Assembly (NCBI GenBank): GCA_933822405.4
Contig: CAKOGP040001446.1
Span: 40,355 to 104,354 of the forward strand
Length of the DNA stretch: 64,000 bases
Origin: Cylindrotheca closterium
Lineage: Eukaryota; Bacillariophyta; Bacillariophyceae; Bacillariales; Bacillariaceae
Direction: 5' to 3'
Shown here piece after piece: positions 41,895 to 52,087 of the stretch. A program made the translations under genes and the position numbers. How positions within the stretch are numbered: the first letter of the stretch is position 1; each line of letters opens with the position of its first letter. The notes beneath the pieces were generated by a model. It did no database searches, had not been told where the DNA came from, and was given only the letters and a program-made list of their open reading frames with translations.

Positions 41895-42269
41895 TGTGGT
41901 TGTGGGGGTGGTGGTGGTGCTTTAATTAAGTTATCCTGTAGCTTTCCTGCTGCTGATGGGTACGTATCTGATAGATTTGTTTGTGACCTGACAAATAATT
42001 CTCATGTCGCAGAACTTTTTGGATTTTCGGATAAATTTGATGGGTGGGCGGCGTCTTGACGTGTTTGTGACTAAATAAGCTCTTCACTATGATCGAGGGA
42101 GTCAGTCAGGCCCAAAGCTACAGTAAGCACGATTTTTTCAAAATGTTTGTTGTGCCTCAGCATCATCATAATCTCCCGCGTTGAACCGATGAGCAAACCA
42201 ATCATCTCGAAGAATAAGAAAAGAGGCTGTAATAGAGCCGTGCAGTGTAATCTATAAAGGGACCAAAAA
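41895..42269. other. Divergent promoter region
   Basis: 375 bp between homoserine dehydrogenase and the TPR gene on the other strand. No gene seen. Confidence 0.5.
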
Positions 42270-43592
42270 ATGGAAGAAAACAAACAAGAATCGCTTGAGG
42301 AACTCAAGAAAAAGGGCTTTGCCTACTACAATGAAGGAAACCATGAAAAAGCGAAGGAGATTTTGGTCAGAGCGTTGGAAATACAAACGAAGGAGTCAAT
42401 TGAAGATGACCTTTCGGTGGCTGGCGCACTTAATGTGATTGGGAGTGTGCTGCTGAAGGAAGGGAAGCTCAATGAAGCCTTGGAGAAATTCGAAAGGGTT
42501 CTTGCGATCCAGTTGAAGAAATTGGGAAGACATGTTGACACAGCCGAAACCTACGAAATTATTGGACAAATCTATCACGAACAAAAAAACGACCAAAATT
42601 GCGGAAAGATGCTACGAAAAGCTCTGGATATCAAGCTCGAAGTTTTGCCACGAGAAAACATTTCTGATTTGACGGATCTGTACCAGCGCCTATCCATATC
42701 ATTGCAGTTACAAGGAAAGTTTTCAGAAGCAACCAACACGAACAAACGCGCACTTGCAACCCTACTAGAAGTACACGGGGAAGAGCATCCTGCTGTTATA
42801 GAGTCGTACAATGGTATTGCCATACTGTTGGCAAACCAAATGAGATTTGACGATGCGATTCAGATACTTGATAAAAGCATCGAAATTTGTTCGCGGCTCC
42901 AAGAAGCGGGAGACTTCGACAAAGATCTGTTGGCAAGATCGCTCTTCAACAAAGGACGATGCCTGAAAATACAAGGGAGATTGGATGGTGCCACGCAGAT
43001 GTTCACCAAAGCGCTAGCGATAAGAAAGGAAGCGCTAGGTGCAATGCACCCATCGACAGGAGAGTTTTATGAAAGTCTTGGAGAAACATATGTTCGACAA
43101 GACATGCTGGAAGAGGGCATCCATGCTTTCACCAAGACTCTGGAGATTCGCCAAAGTGTGTTTTCTGATGATCATCCCGGCCTGGAGGAGCTTAAGCGTA
43201 CCATTGCACCGTTAAAGCGAAGGAAAAAGGCGAAAACACTTCACGAACAGGGACTGGCAATGAAGACGCAAGGCGATTGGGAAAAGGCGAGACAATTCTT
43301 CCAGGAGGCGCTGAATATTTACGAGGATTTGAGCGCTACTGTTTTTGATGCCAGTATGGCAGCAATATATGCGAATATTTCGACTCTCTACATGGAACTG
43401 GCAATAGTGTGCGAGAATATTTCTTCTATGAAAGTTGACAACGGTTTGCTGGAAGATGGCATCGCTGCGAGTGCAGAAGCCCTCAAGATTCGTCGCAGAA
43501 TATATGGGGACGATCATAGGGACACGAAAAGGCGTATGAAAGCACACAGGTCGTTGCTGAAACGTCTCTTGCAAAATCGAGGCACCAAATAG
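42270..43592 (+). CDS. Tetratricopeptide-repeat protein (kinesin-light-chain-like)
   Basis: 440 residues, single exon, no signal peptide. At least eight TPR units of ~42 residues, with the NEALEKFERVLAIQLKKLG, ALEIQTKES and ALAIRKEALG patterns typical of the kinesin-light-chain type of TPR. It probably acts as a soluble scaffold for protein binding. A close but frameshifted copy lies 5 kb away on the other strand (47922-49292), which preserves the same repeats. No enzymatic domain. Confidence 0.85.
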   Translation: MEENKQESLEELKKKGFAYYNEGNHEKAKEILVRALEIQTKESIEDDLSVAGALNVIGSVLLKEGKLNEALEKFERVLAIQLKKLGRHVDTAETYEIIGQIYHEQKNDQNCGKMLRKALDIKLEVLPRENISDLTDLYQRLSISLQLQGKFSEATNTNKRALATLLEVHGEEHPAVIESYNGIAILLANQMRFDDAIQILDKSIEICSRLQEAGDFDKDLLARSLFNKGRCLKIQGRLDGATQMFTKALAIRKEALGAMHPSTGEFYESLGETYVRQDMLEEGIHAFTKTLEIRQSVFSDDHPGLEELKRTIAPLKRRKKAKTLHEQGLAMKTQGDWEKARQFFQEALNIYEDLSATVFDASMAAIYANISTLYMELAIVCENISSMKVDNGLLEDGIAASAEALKIRRRIYGDDHRDTKRRMKAHRSLLKRLLQNRGTK

Positions 43593-43851
43593 TGGTGCGA
43601 GAGGGCTATCGGTACCTGTACCTTGTACCGGTACCGGTATCAAATGGAAGAAGAAGGGGATACGTAAAAGTAGGAACCCTTTTTTCTGCGTTTCTCACTT
43701 TTCCAGCACACATAATTTTTGGACGCTTGGTCATTTACAACAAAGATTCTTCAGACAGATGGAAACTGGATCCTCTCCAATCCAGCAAGACTTGTTAAGA
43801 TATAATTATATACCCTAGACTATATAATGGAGAACTAAGAGACATTCGTGC

Positions 43852-45639
43852 ATGATGGAAACCTTTTCAATGTCAAGTGAAGTACAAGCGGATGCTACTA
43901 GTATTGGTGGTTCTCCCACCAAGAACAAGAACAACAAGATGACCATTGAGAATAATAATACACAATCAACATCGTCACCCTCATCGTCATCCGTGATCTC
44001 GATACGGTTTGCCATGCTTGGTTTACTAGTCGGTGCCTCTATTTGGCGAATGCATTTTGACAAGTCTTCCTATGTGACTGCCAAGAGCGAGACGTTGTCC
44101 AGGCCGTCCAAGCAGTATCTTCGTGCTATGCTTGCCGACAATAATAATACTGCAACAACTGCTATGAATGGCACTAATGATGATCATCGAAAAGACCAAG
44201 AAGAAGAAGAAGAAGAAAACAAGTTGTTGCAAGATGCAACCACCACAACACATGATGCCACCATTGCGCCTACCAACGAACCAACCGAGGCACCAAATGC
44301 AACGTCTCCCTTTTGGTCTTGGATTGAACCATTTTGGAACCAACGTAGTACTCTTACAACTGCCAGCAATTCTACTACTACTACTTCCTTTGTCTTTCCC
44401 GACGTTGACTTTCGAATAAAATACTACATGGGATCTTGGTACGATTCGAGCACTAGACTCGAAAGTGTGAATTGCAGTGCCTTTGACAAGAAATTCATTG
44501 ACGGCAAATTTGGTTCCCATATGCACGACAAGGATGTCCTGTATAGTTACAAGGGATTGGATCAACAAATTCGGAACACCAAACATTGGAATATTGGTAA
44601 CTATTTAATGTATTATCACACCGTCATGAAAAACTCCTCCAAGCCCCAAAATGCCGTGGTGGCCATGTGCGTTGGCGACTCGTCGTCGGTCAAGACGGGC
44701 ATTCCAGTGGCGGCCAAGACGAGAAAGGCTGGGTTGGTGGAAGGGGCAATGTCACAAAACAAATACTATGGTATCATTTGGCCCCTCAACATGGTCCGGC
44801 ATTTTGGACCCGTCCACGACTATTTGGAATTGGAACAAGTGGGAAATGTGACTGCCTGGGAAGACAAAAAGGAAGCTTTGATTTGGAGGGGCGGATACAC
44901 GGGGGTGCCATCACTCTTGAAAGGCGAAAGCTTTCGAAACTCGGCACATGAATATGGCCCCCGCGTCCAAGCAGTCTTGGCCAATTGTTTCCAGAATCAT
45001 TCGGAGATTGACGTTGCCTTTGCCAATATTCCTCCCCAGCGCAATGGCATTCCAAAGGCAATGAACAAGACACTTATGGAATCTTGTATGCGGGGCACCC
45101 ATCGGACCATGCAAGAACAGTTGGAATTCAAATATATACTAAATGTAGAAGGCAATGACGTTTCCTCCGGTCTCAAATGGCAATTGGCCTCCAATTCGGT
45201 CGTCTTCATGGCCAAACCCATGACCGTATCCTGGGCCATGGAGGAACTGTTGATTCCTTTTTATCATTACATTCCCGTGGACGAGAATTTTGAGAATTTG
45301 CCCGAAATGATCCAGTGGGCCAAGACTCATGATGAGGAAGCCAAGAAAATCTCGGAACAAGCCACCCAATACATGTACGACTTGTGGATTAGTGAAAAGT
45401 CTCAACATGATTATGCCGAACTCCATACTCTATTGGCCACTCGGTATCAAGATCAATTTGGCGAGGCATTGTGGAAATGCCTCCTCCCTTCCAAGAAATC
45501 GGAACGAGTAAGGTCTGGTCATAATCATAACAACAACAATCCACGATCGTCCTTGGTACTTATCAACCGAACTAAGAATCAAATGAAGAATCGAAAGAAT
45601 AGAAAGGGGAGAAAGAAGCGGACCACAAAGGCAAATTGA
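43852..45639 (+). CDS. GT90-family (CAP10/POGLUT-like) glycosyltransferase, type II membrane
   Basis: 595 residues. A Ser/Asn-rich N-terminus is followed by one membrane span (about residues 47-66), a low-complexity stem with Thr, Glu and Asn runs, and a catalytic domain from ~185. Signatures are ALIWRGGYTGV, FANIPPQRNG and LNVEGNDVSSGLKWQLASNS, which match the CAP10 / protein O-glucosyltransferase family. Such enzymes act in the Golgi or ER on secreted glycans or proteins. Two adjacent ATGs exist (43852, 43855); the first is used. The C-terminus is very basic (RKNRKGRKKR). A decayed relative lies at 57270-57800. Confidence 0.85.
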   Translation: MMETFSMSSEVQADATSIGGSPTKNKNNKMTIENNNTQSTSSPSSSSVISIRFAMLGLLVGASIWRMHFDKSSYVTAKSETLSRPSKQYLRAMLADNNNTATTAMNGTNDDHRKDQEEEEEENKLLQDATTTTHDATIAPTNEPTEAPNATSPFWSWIEPFWNQRSTLTTASNSTTTTSFVFPDVDFRIKYYMGSWYDSSTRLESVNCSAFDKKFIDGKFGSHMHDKDVLYSYKGLDQQIRNTKHWNIGNYLMYYHTVMKNSSKPQNAVVAMCVGDSSSVKTGIPVAAKTRKAGLVEGAMSQNKYYGIIWPLNMVRHFGPVHDYLELEQVGNVTAWEDKKEALIWRGGYTGVPSLLKGESFRNSAHEYGPRVQAVLANCFQNHSEIDVAFANIPPQRNGIPKAMNKTLMESCMRGTHRTMQEQLEFKYILNVEGNDVSSGLKWQLASNSVVFMAKPMTVSWAMEELLIPFYHYIPVDENFENLPEMIQWAKTHDEEAKKISEQATQYMYDLWISEKSQHDYAELHTLLATRYQDQFGEALWKCLLPSKKSERVRSGHNHNNNNPRSSLVLINRTKNQMKNRKNRKGRKKRTTKAN

Positions 45640-46437
45640 GTACTCCTGGTGCTGCCACTGCTACTGTACTACCTCCTTCTGGGAAGATCAAAGTGACAAA
45701 CACTTGTACATCATTGCAATAGAAGATAACTTACTCGTCGCAATATTATAATAGGGAGAAGTAGATTATCGCAAGTTCTATGGCAGTAAACGAACACTAG
45801 GAGATGTTCAATACAGTAGTATCATCCTTATTGGGATACTCCTCCTTCCGAATTGAAGGTCCAACTCACTCCCTTCCTCCAAGCATCCAATGAACGTGAG
45901 TTGGTGAGTCGTACTTGTCCAATGCAGTTGGAGGCAGGTCGCTGCTGGCGATCCGAACGGCGAATGTGTATGGGCATTCTACGCAATCTACACAAGATTC
46001 AAAACTTATGTACATATATAATTTTGAAGATGTATATTGTTTGAAAGAACGCTAGCCAGCCGACATCGTGACCGACTCAACGGAAATTAGTGGAGGGGCC
46101 AGACGAAATATTGGCAATCCTGTAGAATTCGTACCAGGTCTACAAGCGATTGACTGCCACCTCGTGGGTTTGCTTTTTTCGACTTTCCGCCAAGGCCAGT
46201 GAACGGAGCACTGCAACAACCCACAAGGAGCACCTTTTTGAAACCAAAAAAAAAGCTAGCTTGAGTGTGACACTACAGCATCAACAATTGCAAACCGCAA
46301 CACCACGAAAGAGTTTATTCGGAAGCATTGAAGCGTCTTTTAGCTTGCTCTTTGTTAGTTATTGATTGATTGTAGCATTGTCCAAACATACAGTACCAAC
46401 ATACCATACACAACAACAGCCTTAGAATACTCCCAAG
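45640..46437. other. Intergenic, no gene seen
   Basis: About 800 bp. Contains a 9-bp inverted repeat ccaactcac (45861-45869) / gtgagttgg (45896-45904), possibly a 3'-end hairpin of the GT90 transcript. Short open frames are featureless. Confidence 0.45.
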
Positions 46438-47691
46438 ATGACATCCTACGGAACCCAAAGCCACTACAGCGACCAACGATTCGCAGCTATTGATGGCAGT
46501 GTTGGCGACTTTCCTCCTCTATATTCAGACCTTCCCTTTTCCAGACGGAAAAAGTATGGCCGCAACTCGGACAATGATGCCATTAAGTGGGCCATGCGAT
46601 GTGTCTTGGCTTCTCCCGTTCTTGTGCTGTGTTTGTGGACTGTGGGAGCCTTTGTGTTTGCCAACAAGCACGTTTCAACCAATAACAGCGCCTCTGCACA
46701 AATGATGAAGCAACGGCAAGCACAAATGGTTCCTCAATCGCCTCAAATGATGATGTTGCCGCAACAATTGCCTCTTCAACAACAACAACCATTGCAACAA
46801 CAACCGGTCATGATGATGTCGCAACAAGCTGGACAACCACTTCAGATGCAACAAGCTGGACAACCGCTTCAGATGCAACAAGAACAACCACAAATGCAAC
46901 AACAACAACAACAACCTGTCATGATGATGTCTCAACAAGAGGCTCATCCAATGCAACAAACACAAGAACAGCCAGTGATGCAACAAGTGCAAGAAGCTGC
47001 ACAACCAATGCAATTGCAACAGGAACAACCAGCGATGCAACTGCAACAGGAACAACCACTTATGCAACAAACCATGCAAGAACAACCAGTCATGCAACGT
47101 GGAAGAAAGAACAAGAATCAACGGCCAGGAGCTATGCATCAAAGACCCTTGCCACACTATCCTTCTCCACCGCAACAACAACAACAGCAGCAGCAGCAGA
47201 TTCAGCAACAACAGCCATTGCAGGTCCAACAACAACAGCAGCAACCACCGCAAGTGTTGTACTATGAACCTTCTCAAGCCATGGCCAATGGAAAGCTCGA
47301 GGCCCCAATGACTGTCTATGACTTGAATGGCAACCCAATTCCACTTCAAGCTCTACGAGGCGCACAAATCTTTATGGAACCCCCTACTCCGCAACAAGTC
47401 ATGGCTCCTCAACGAGGCATTTCGACCCAGGACATTCAAAAATGGGGCGAATCCACCTCGCAAGATCAATCCATCATTGTGGCTACCGTTGCCGTGATGG
47501 CCTTGCTCGTAGGAGCCATTTCGGCCCGCCGCATGCGATCCCGGAATGTCCTGTCGAGTTGCATTGAAAATGAAGCCCTCGAGGATGATGTGGCCTATGA
47601 TACGGCATATACTACCAACAAGGACAATTCCTATTACAATACCTTTGCATCGGGGGGATGGAAGGGTGACTTGGAAAAGTTTGACGTATAA
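46438..47691 (+). CDS. Gln/Met-rich two-span membrane protein with conserved C-terminal tail
   Basis: 417 residues. An N-terminal cytosolic-type segment of ~50 residues precedes the first span (~54-76, VLASPVLVLCLWTVGAFVF). A ~270-residue low-complexity region of Gln, Met and Pro follows, with imperfect repeats of the type QPLQMQQ and QPVMQQ. The second span (~343-362) is followed by an Arg-rich junction and a tail ending AYDTAYTTNKDNSYYNTF ... WKGDLEKFDV. The tail matches that of the protein at 10511-11344, 36 kb away. The repeats are (caa)n-rich at DNA level and encode the same residues in frame throughout. Function unknown; see findings for a hypothesis. Confidence 0.8.
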   Translation: MTSYGTQSHYSDQRFAAIDGSVGDFPPLYSDLPFSRRKKYGRNSDNDAIKWAMRCVLASPVLVLCLWTVGAFVFANKHVSTNNSASAQMMKQRQAQMVPQSPQMMMLPQQLPLQQQQPLQQQPVMMMSQQAGQPLQMQQAGQPLQMQQEQPQMQQQQQQPVMMMSQQEAHPMQQTQEQPVMQQVQEAAQPMQLQQEQPAMQLQQEQPLMQQTMQEQPVMQRGRKNKNQRPGAMHQRPLPHYPSPPQQQQQQQQQIQQQQPLQVQQQQQQPPQVLYYEPSQAMANGKLEAPMTVYDLNGNPIPLQALRGAQIFMEPPTPQQVMAPQRGISTQDIQKWGESTSQDQSIIVATVAVMALLVGAISARRMRSRNVLSSCIENEALEDDVAYDTAYTTNKDNSYYNTFASGGWKGDLEKFDV

Positions 47692-47921
47692 AGTATATAA
47701 GAAGGTATGGGGAAATACAGTACGGTATGTATTCAGCACTCTTATGTGTTGTTTGTAGAATAGCAGGATAAACAGTTGCGATGATAAAGCGCACTATTTT
47801 TTTATCAATTCCATCTTTTTCTACTTGGTATGTTCTGCATCAATTGATGGGCTCTCATCAAAATGTAATGATGATACCTGCAGTACCGAGAGCGCAGACA
47901 AGATGCCAAACGCATGAATAG

Positions 47922-49292
47922 TTATTCTCGGTAGAAGCAACAAGCTGTTGACAAATACAGCATATATGTATGAGACCTATGTACTTCCATACGCCTTTTC
48001 GTGTCAACATGATCGTTCCCATCTATTCTTCGGCGAATCTTGAGGGCTTCGGCACTCGCAGCAATGCCATCTTCCAGCAAACCGTTGTCAACTTTCACAG
48101 AAGAAATATTTTCATAGACAACTGCCATGTGGGGATGAACACCATTGGTTTCCTCGTTGGCTTCCTTATAAACATCCAGCGACTCTTGGAAGAGTTGTAT
48201 TGTCGTTTCTGCATCGCCTTCATTCTCAGTCCCTCGTCGTTCAGTTCCTTCGCGTCTCGGAAGAGCCGTATTGCCTTTTCTGAATCGCCCTGTTTCTTCA
48301 TTGCGATACCCTGATCGTTCAGTTCCTTCGCGATACTCCTGTGCTTTAATTGTGCAATGGTACGCATAAGCTGCGTTGTGTGGGGATGACCATCAGAAAG
48401 CACGCTTTTACGAATCTCCAGACTCTTGGTGAGAACATGGATGCCAACTTCCAGCATCTCTTGTCGGACATGGACGTCTCCAAGATTTTCATAAAATTCT
48501 GCTGTCAATGGGTGCATTTCACCTAGCGCTTCCTTTCTTACCGTTAGCGCTTTGGTGAAGTGCTTCGTGGCACTATCCAATCTCCCTTGTATTTTTAGGC
48601 AGTGTCCTTTGTTGGCGAGCGATCTTGCCAACAGATCTGTCTCGAAGTTTCCCGTTTCTTGTAGTCGAGAACAAATTTCGATGCTTTTATCAAGCATCTG
48701 CAGAGCATCGTCAAATCTCATTTGGTTTGCCAGCAGTATGGCAATGCCACTGTATGACTCTATAACAGCAGGATGCTCTTCTCCATGCTTTTGTAGTAGT
48801 GATGGAAGTGCGAGTTTGTGCGTCTTGATTGCTTCTGAAGACTTGCCTTGTAATTGCAATGACATGGCTAGGCGCTGGTACAGATCCGACAAATCAGAAA
48901 TGTCTTCTTGCGGCAAAATTTCGAGCTTGATATCCAATGCTTTTCGTAACATCTTTTCGCATCTTTGGTCGTTTTGTTGTTCACTATAGACGTGGCCAAT
49001 GCTTTCGTAGGTATCGGCTGTATCCAGATGTCTTCCCAATTTCTTCAACTGGATCGCAAGAACCCTTTCGAATTTCTCCAAAGCTTCATTGAGCTTCCCT
49101 TCCCTCAGTAGCGAATTCCCAATGTTAGTGAGTGTCGAGGCCAAAAGCAAGATCATCTTCACCAAATTCCTTCGTTTGTATTTCCAATATTCTCTCCAAA
49201 GTCTCCTTCGCCTTTCGATGGTTTCCTTGTTGAACATAGGCAATGCCCCTTTGCATCAGTTCCTCAACCGAGTCTTGTTCGAAGTCGACCAT
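47922..49292 (-). pseudogene. TPR-protein pseudogene (copy of 42270-43592)
   Basis: Begins at an ATG (49292, MVDFEQDSVEEL) and follows the intact paralogue closely, but the reading frame is broken twice. The first break is a one-base shift in a run of T near 49139-49147, after EDDLA; the second is near 48217-48225, inside a TPR unit. Past each break similarity resumes in another frame (for example KVDNGLLEDGIAASAEALK is identical in both near the 3' end). It has one more TPR-like unit than the paralogue (two KELNDxG starts). I do not offer a repaired version. A programmed shift is unlikely because there are two. Confidence 0.8.
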
Positions 49293-49810
49293 TGTTTTTT
49301 GGCCCTTTATAGAATACACTACTTGTTTCTATAGTCTGTTTCCTTCTTGGATGATGATGATGATGATGATGAAGATGATGATGGTAATACGATATATGAT
49401 GACACTTTATTCTGTGAGCAAAATCCTGAGAAAAGGGTGCGGAAAAAATGATTCAGTTCCCCTTCTCCGTTCCCCCATAGATCGACAAAATGTTGTTTGT
49501 AGGTAGTAAGTATAACACGACATTCATACCTGAGGTCAAACGCTTACGACGACAAAACACCTTCTAGCAACATATGTACTTTAAATGTAAAGGCTAAGTT
49601 ACATCGATTTAATTAATGCTCAATGTGTGTGTTTGTGAGTCTTTGTCTGTGTTCATCTTTAGTGAACGTTGTGTGTGTGTGTTTGTGTGTTTTGTTGTGT
49701 GAGTGTACAAGTACGTGTGCATATGTATATGCATATGTATATGCATGTGTGCTGTGGTGCGTGTATCTATGTTTCCTTCCTAAATTGTATCTTGTTCCTC
49801 CAAAGTGTTG
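49293..49810. other. Intergenic with microsatellites
   Basis: About 520 bp. Contains (atg)n at 49350-49382, (gt)n-rich DNA at 49622-49700 and a 12-bp repeat catatgtatatg at about 49720-49743. No gene is seen. Confidence 0.5.
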
Positions 49811-52087
49811 TTATATTTGCATCACTTCGTAGGCATCCTTATCATTGGACGTAGTGCCTTCCTCGTTTCCTTCTTCCACATCCCCCAAGCGTTCTTGTGC
49901 TTCACCTTCTTCCAAACTACCCGCACTTGACACAAATGCCAAATCCAATTGATCCAAACCCCACGCCACGGCATCATGGACCGTGACAAAGATGTGGTTT
50001 TCTCCCACGGCCTCGACAACCCCACTGTTGTCCAAGCGTCCCATGACTTCGACGTTGGGATTCGCCAAGCATATTTGAATGCCTCGCTTCTTGTACATCT
50101 TGATCATGTCCAAAAGAATATGGAGTCCACTGGTATCAATGTGGGCTACCGGCGTCATTTCGATGATGAAATACTTGACGTCGGTAATAGCACCCACGTC
50201 CGTGTTTTCATCTTGAGTACCAGTCTCGACAAACTGTTGCTCTTGCGCCTTTTGCTGGTCCCTCCAGAGCTTTTCCGCTTGTTTTCGATACTTTTCAAAC
50301 TTTTCACGCATCGTTTGTGTGTTGGCAAAGTAAATGGGAGCGTCAATGCGCACCACCACAATGCCGTTGTAACGTTCGGCATTCGCGTATTGCTTGACGT
50401 TGCGGTAGTTTGTAGATCCTGGGAGTCTTCCTAGCACAGTAGTCTTTGGAATGGCTGATTCGTAAATGATAAAGAGGAGAGAAAGGCCAACAGCGATACC
50501 GAGGCCACTCTCGACTCCAAGGAACATGGTGCAGAGACAAGCCACCAACCAGACCAAAAAGTCGAATCGGTGGACTCTCCACAAGTACTTGGCTTCTTCG
50601 TAGTCGATCAATCCAATGACACCGGACAGCACAATGGAAGCCAAAACAGCAAGAGGCAACTTTTCAAAGACTGGAGTCAAGAACAAGAGGGCAATGGCAA
50701 CCAAGACGGAAGTGATGAGTCCAGAAATTCCACTCTTGGCTCCAGCTTCGTTATTAACCGCAGACCGACTGAAACTTCCAGTGACTGGATAGGAATGGAA
50801 CATGGCACCCACAAAGTTTGCCATTCCAAGTCCCATGAGTTCCATGGACGAGTCCACCTCGTAGTTGTGCTTACTGGCCAATTGCTTGGCAATGGCAATC
50901 GATTCCATAAATCCCACAATGGTAATGGAGACGACAATGACCCACATTTGATCCAACCGATCAATGGGCGTCAACAAGTCTCCGGTAAAGGACGGCAAAC
51001 CCTTGGGGATTTCGGCGACAATGGGAATGCCTTGATTTTCCAAGTCCAACGTCACCACCAAAATAATGGAGACCACAGTCACTGTGAGTGGCCCCATGGC
51101 ACGCATCCACTTGAATTTTGGATAGGTCTTTCCAGCTGTTTTCATTCCCACCAGGACGCCCACACTCATAATACCAAGGATAAAAGTCTTCCAGTTGAAA
51201 TCCCCAATGCCATCGGCGAGGTTGCCCACCAATTCATGAAGAACTTTGGAGTTTTCAATGTCGTAACCAAGAATATGTTTGAGTTGGGACATGCCAATGA
51301 TAACAGCCGCACCGGTGGTGAAACCAGACACCACCGCATGACTCAAAAAAATAGTAACGAAACCTAGTCGCAGGACTCCCATGATGAGGTAGGCAATGCC
51401 CACCAAAAAGGAAACTTGTTTGGCCATCAAGTTGTACGTTTCTTGATAGGCTGGATCGTCCACGGGAAGGTCCTTGAGCGCGTCCGTTAGACCAGTATTT
51501 AGGAGCAACGAAATGAGTGCCACAGGCCCCACGGCTAGTTGACGCGAGCTTCCAAAAAGCGCATAGGTAAAGACTGGCACCAAGGAGGAATACAATCCAT
51601 ATTCCACTGGAAGTCCTGCTAATTTGGCATAAGACATACTCTGAGGAACAATCATGATTCCTACCGTTAGTCCGGCAATCACATCGGCCATGAGGCTGTT
51701 TCGAAGGTTGTAATGCCGCATCCATTTGGTGCAGGGCAAGATCACTCCGAGCCAGTCGACTTCTTTGGCGAATGCTTTGGGAGAAGGGAGCATTCGTTTC
51801 GTTCTGGTTTCAAAGGACTCTTTCATAGAAGCTCTGGCCCGTTGCACAGGATAGACTTTGTTTTGACGGGAATCCTCGTTGACATGAAGCAATTTTCGTC
51901 TATGAACCGTCATGTGCTGGCCATTGGCGGACCTTCCGCTGATATCAATGTTGTTATTGTTTTGAGTGGTATTAATATCACCGATAATGGGAGAAGTGGA
52001 GCCAGAACCGTCGCTGCTCGTTTCGGTGGTTCCTGCCCTTCGTAGCTGGGGTGATGGCCCATCCTTATTATTCGTGTTGTTATTCAT
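49811..52087 (-). CDS. SulP/SLC26 anion transporter (sulfate permease family) with STAS domain
   Basis: 758 residues, single exon. The first ~100 residues are a hydrophilic N-terminus; about 10-14 membrane helices then span ~105-560. The family signature is GIMIVPQSMSYAKLAGLPVEYGLYSS, here visible as PQSMSYAKLAGLP; other conserved parts are FGSSRQLAVGPVALISLL and MANFVGAMFHSYPVTGSFSRSAVN. The C-terminal STAS domain (~590-740) has MTPVAHIDTSGLHIL. It carries a Gln/Glu-rich insert at 620-645. It imports sulfate or exchanges other anions (bicarbonate, molybdate), probably at the plasma membrane; substrate cannot be told from sequence. In marine algae sulfate uptake is typical. Confidence 0.93.
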   Translation of the reverse strand: MNNNTNNKDGPSPQLRRAGTTETSSDGSGSTSPIIGDINTTQNNNNIDISGRSANGQHMTVHRRKLLHVNEDSRQNKVYPVQRARASMKESFETRTKRMLPSPKAFAKEVDWLGVILPCTKWMRHYNLRNSLMADVIAGLTVGIMIVPQSMSYAKLAGLPVEYGLYSSLVPVFTYALFGSSRQLAVGPVALISLLLNTGLTDALKDLPVDDPAYQETYNLMAKQVSFLVGIAYLIMGVLRLGFVTIFLSHAVVSGFTTGAAVIIGMSQLKHILGYDIENSKVLHELVGNLADGIGDFNWKTFILGIMSVGVLVGMKTAGKTYPKFKWMRAMGPLTVTVVSIILVVTLDLENQGIPIVAEIPKGLPSFTGDLLTPIDRLDQMWVIVVSITIVGFMESIAIAKQLASKHNYEVDSSMELMGLGMANFVGAMFHSYPVTGSFSRSAVNNEAGAKSGISGLITSVLVAIALLFLTPVFEKLPLAVLASIVLSGVIGLIDYEEAKYLWRVHRFDFLVWLVACLCTMFLGVESGLGIAVGLSLLFIIYESAIPKTTVLGRLPGSTNYRNVKQYANAERYNGIVVVRIDAPIYFANTQTMREKFEKYRKQAEKLWRDQQKAQEQQFVETGTQDENTDVGAITDVKYFIIEMTPVAHIDTSGLHILLDMIKMYKKRGIQICLANPNVEVMGRLDNSGVVEAVGENHIFVTVHDAVAWGLDQLDLAFVSSAGSLEEGEAQERLGDVEEGNEEGTTSNDKDAYEVMQI

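Noticed and set aside
46675..47349. 224-codon minus-strand frame rich in Leu
   Set aside because: Antisense of the (caa)n-rich coding repeat of the Gln/Met-rich protein, which always gives an open Leu-rich frame.
49139..49147. Frameshift in the TPR copy as a tiny intron or programmed shift
   Set aside because: No GT-AG pair fits and a second, independent frame break lies downstream; decay is simpler.
49350..49382. CRISPR-like or functional repeat at (atg)n
   Set aside because: Plain trinucleotide microsatellite; no spacers.
50570..51367. 265-codon plus-strand frame inside the SulP gene
   Set aside because: Antisense shadow of a strongly supported transporter gene.
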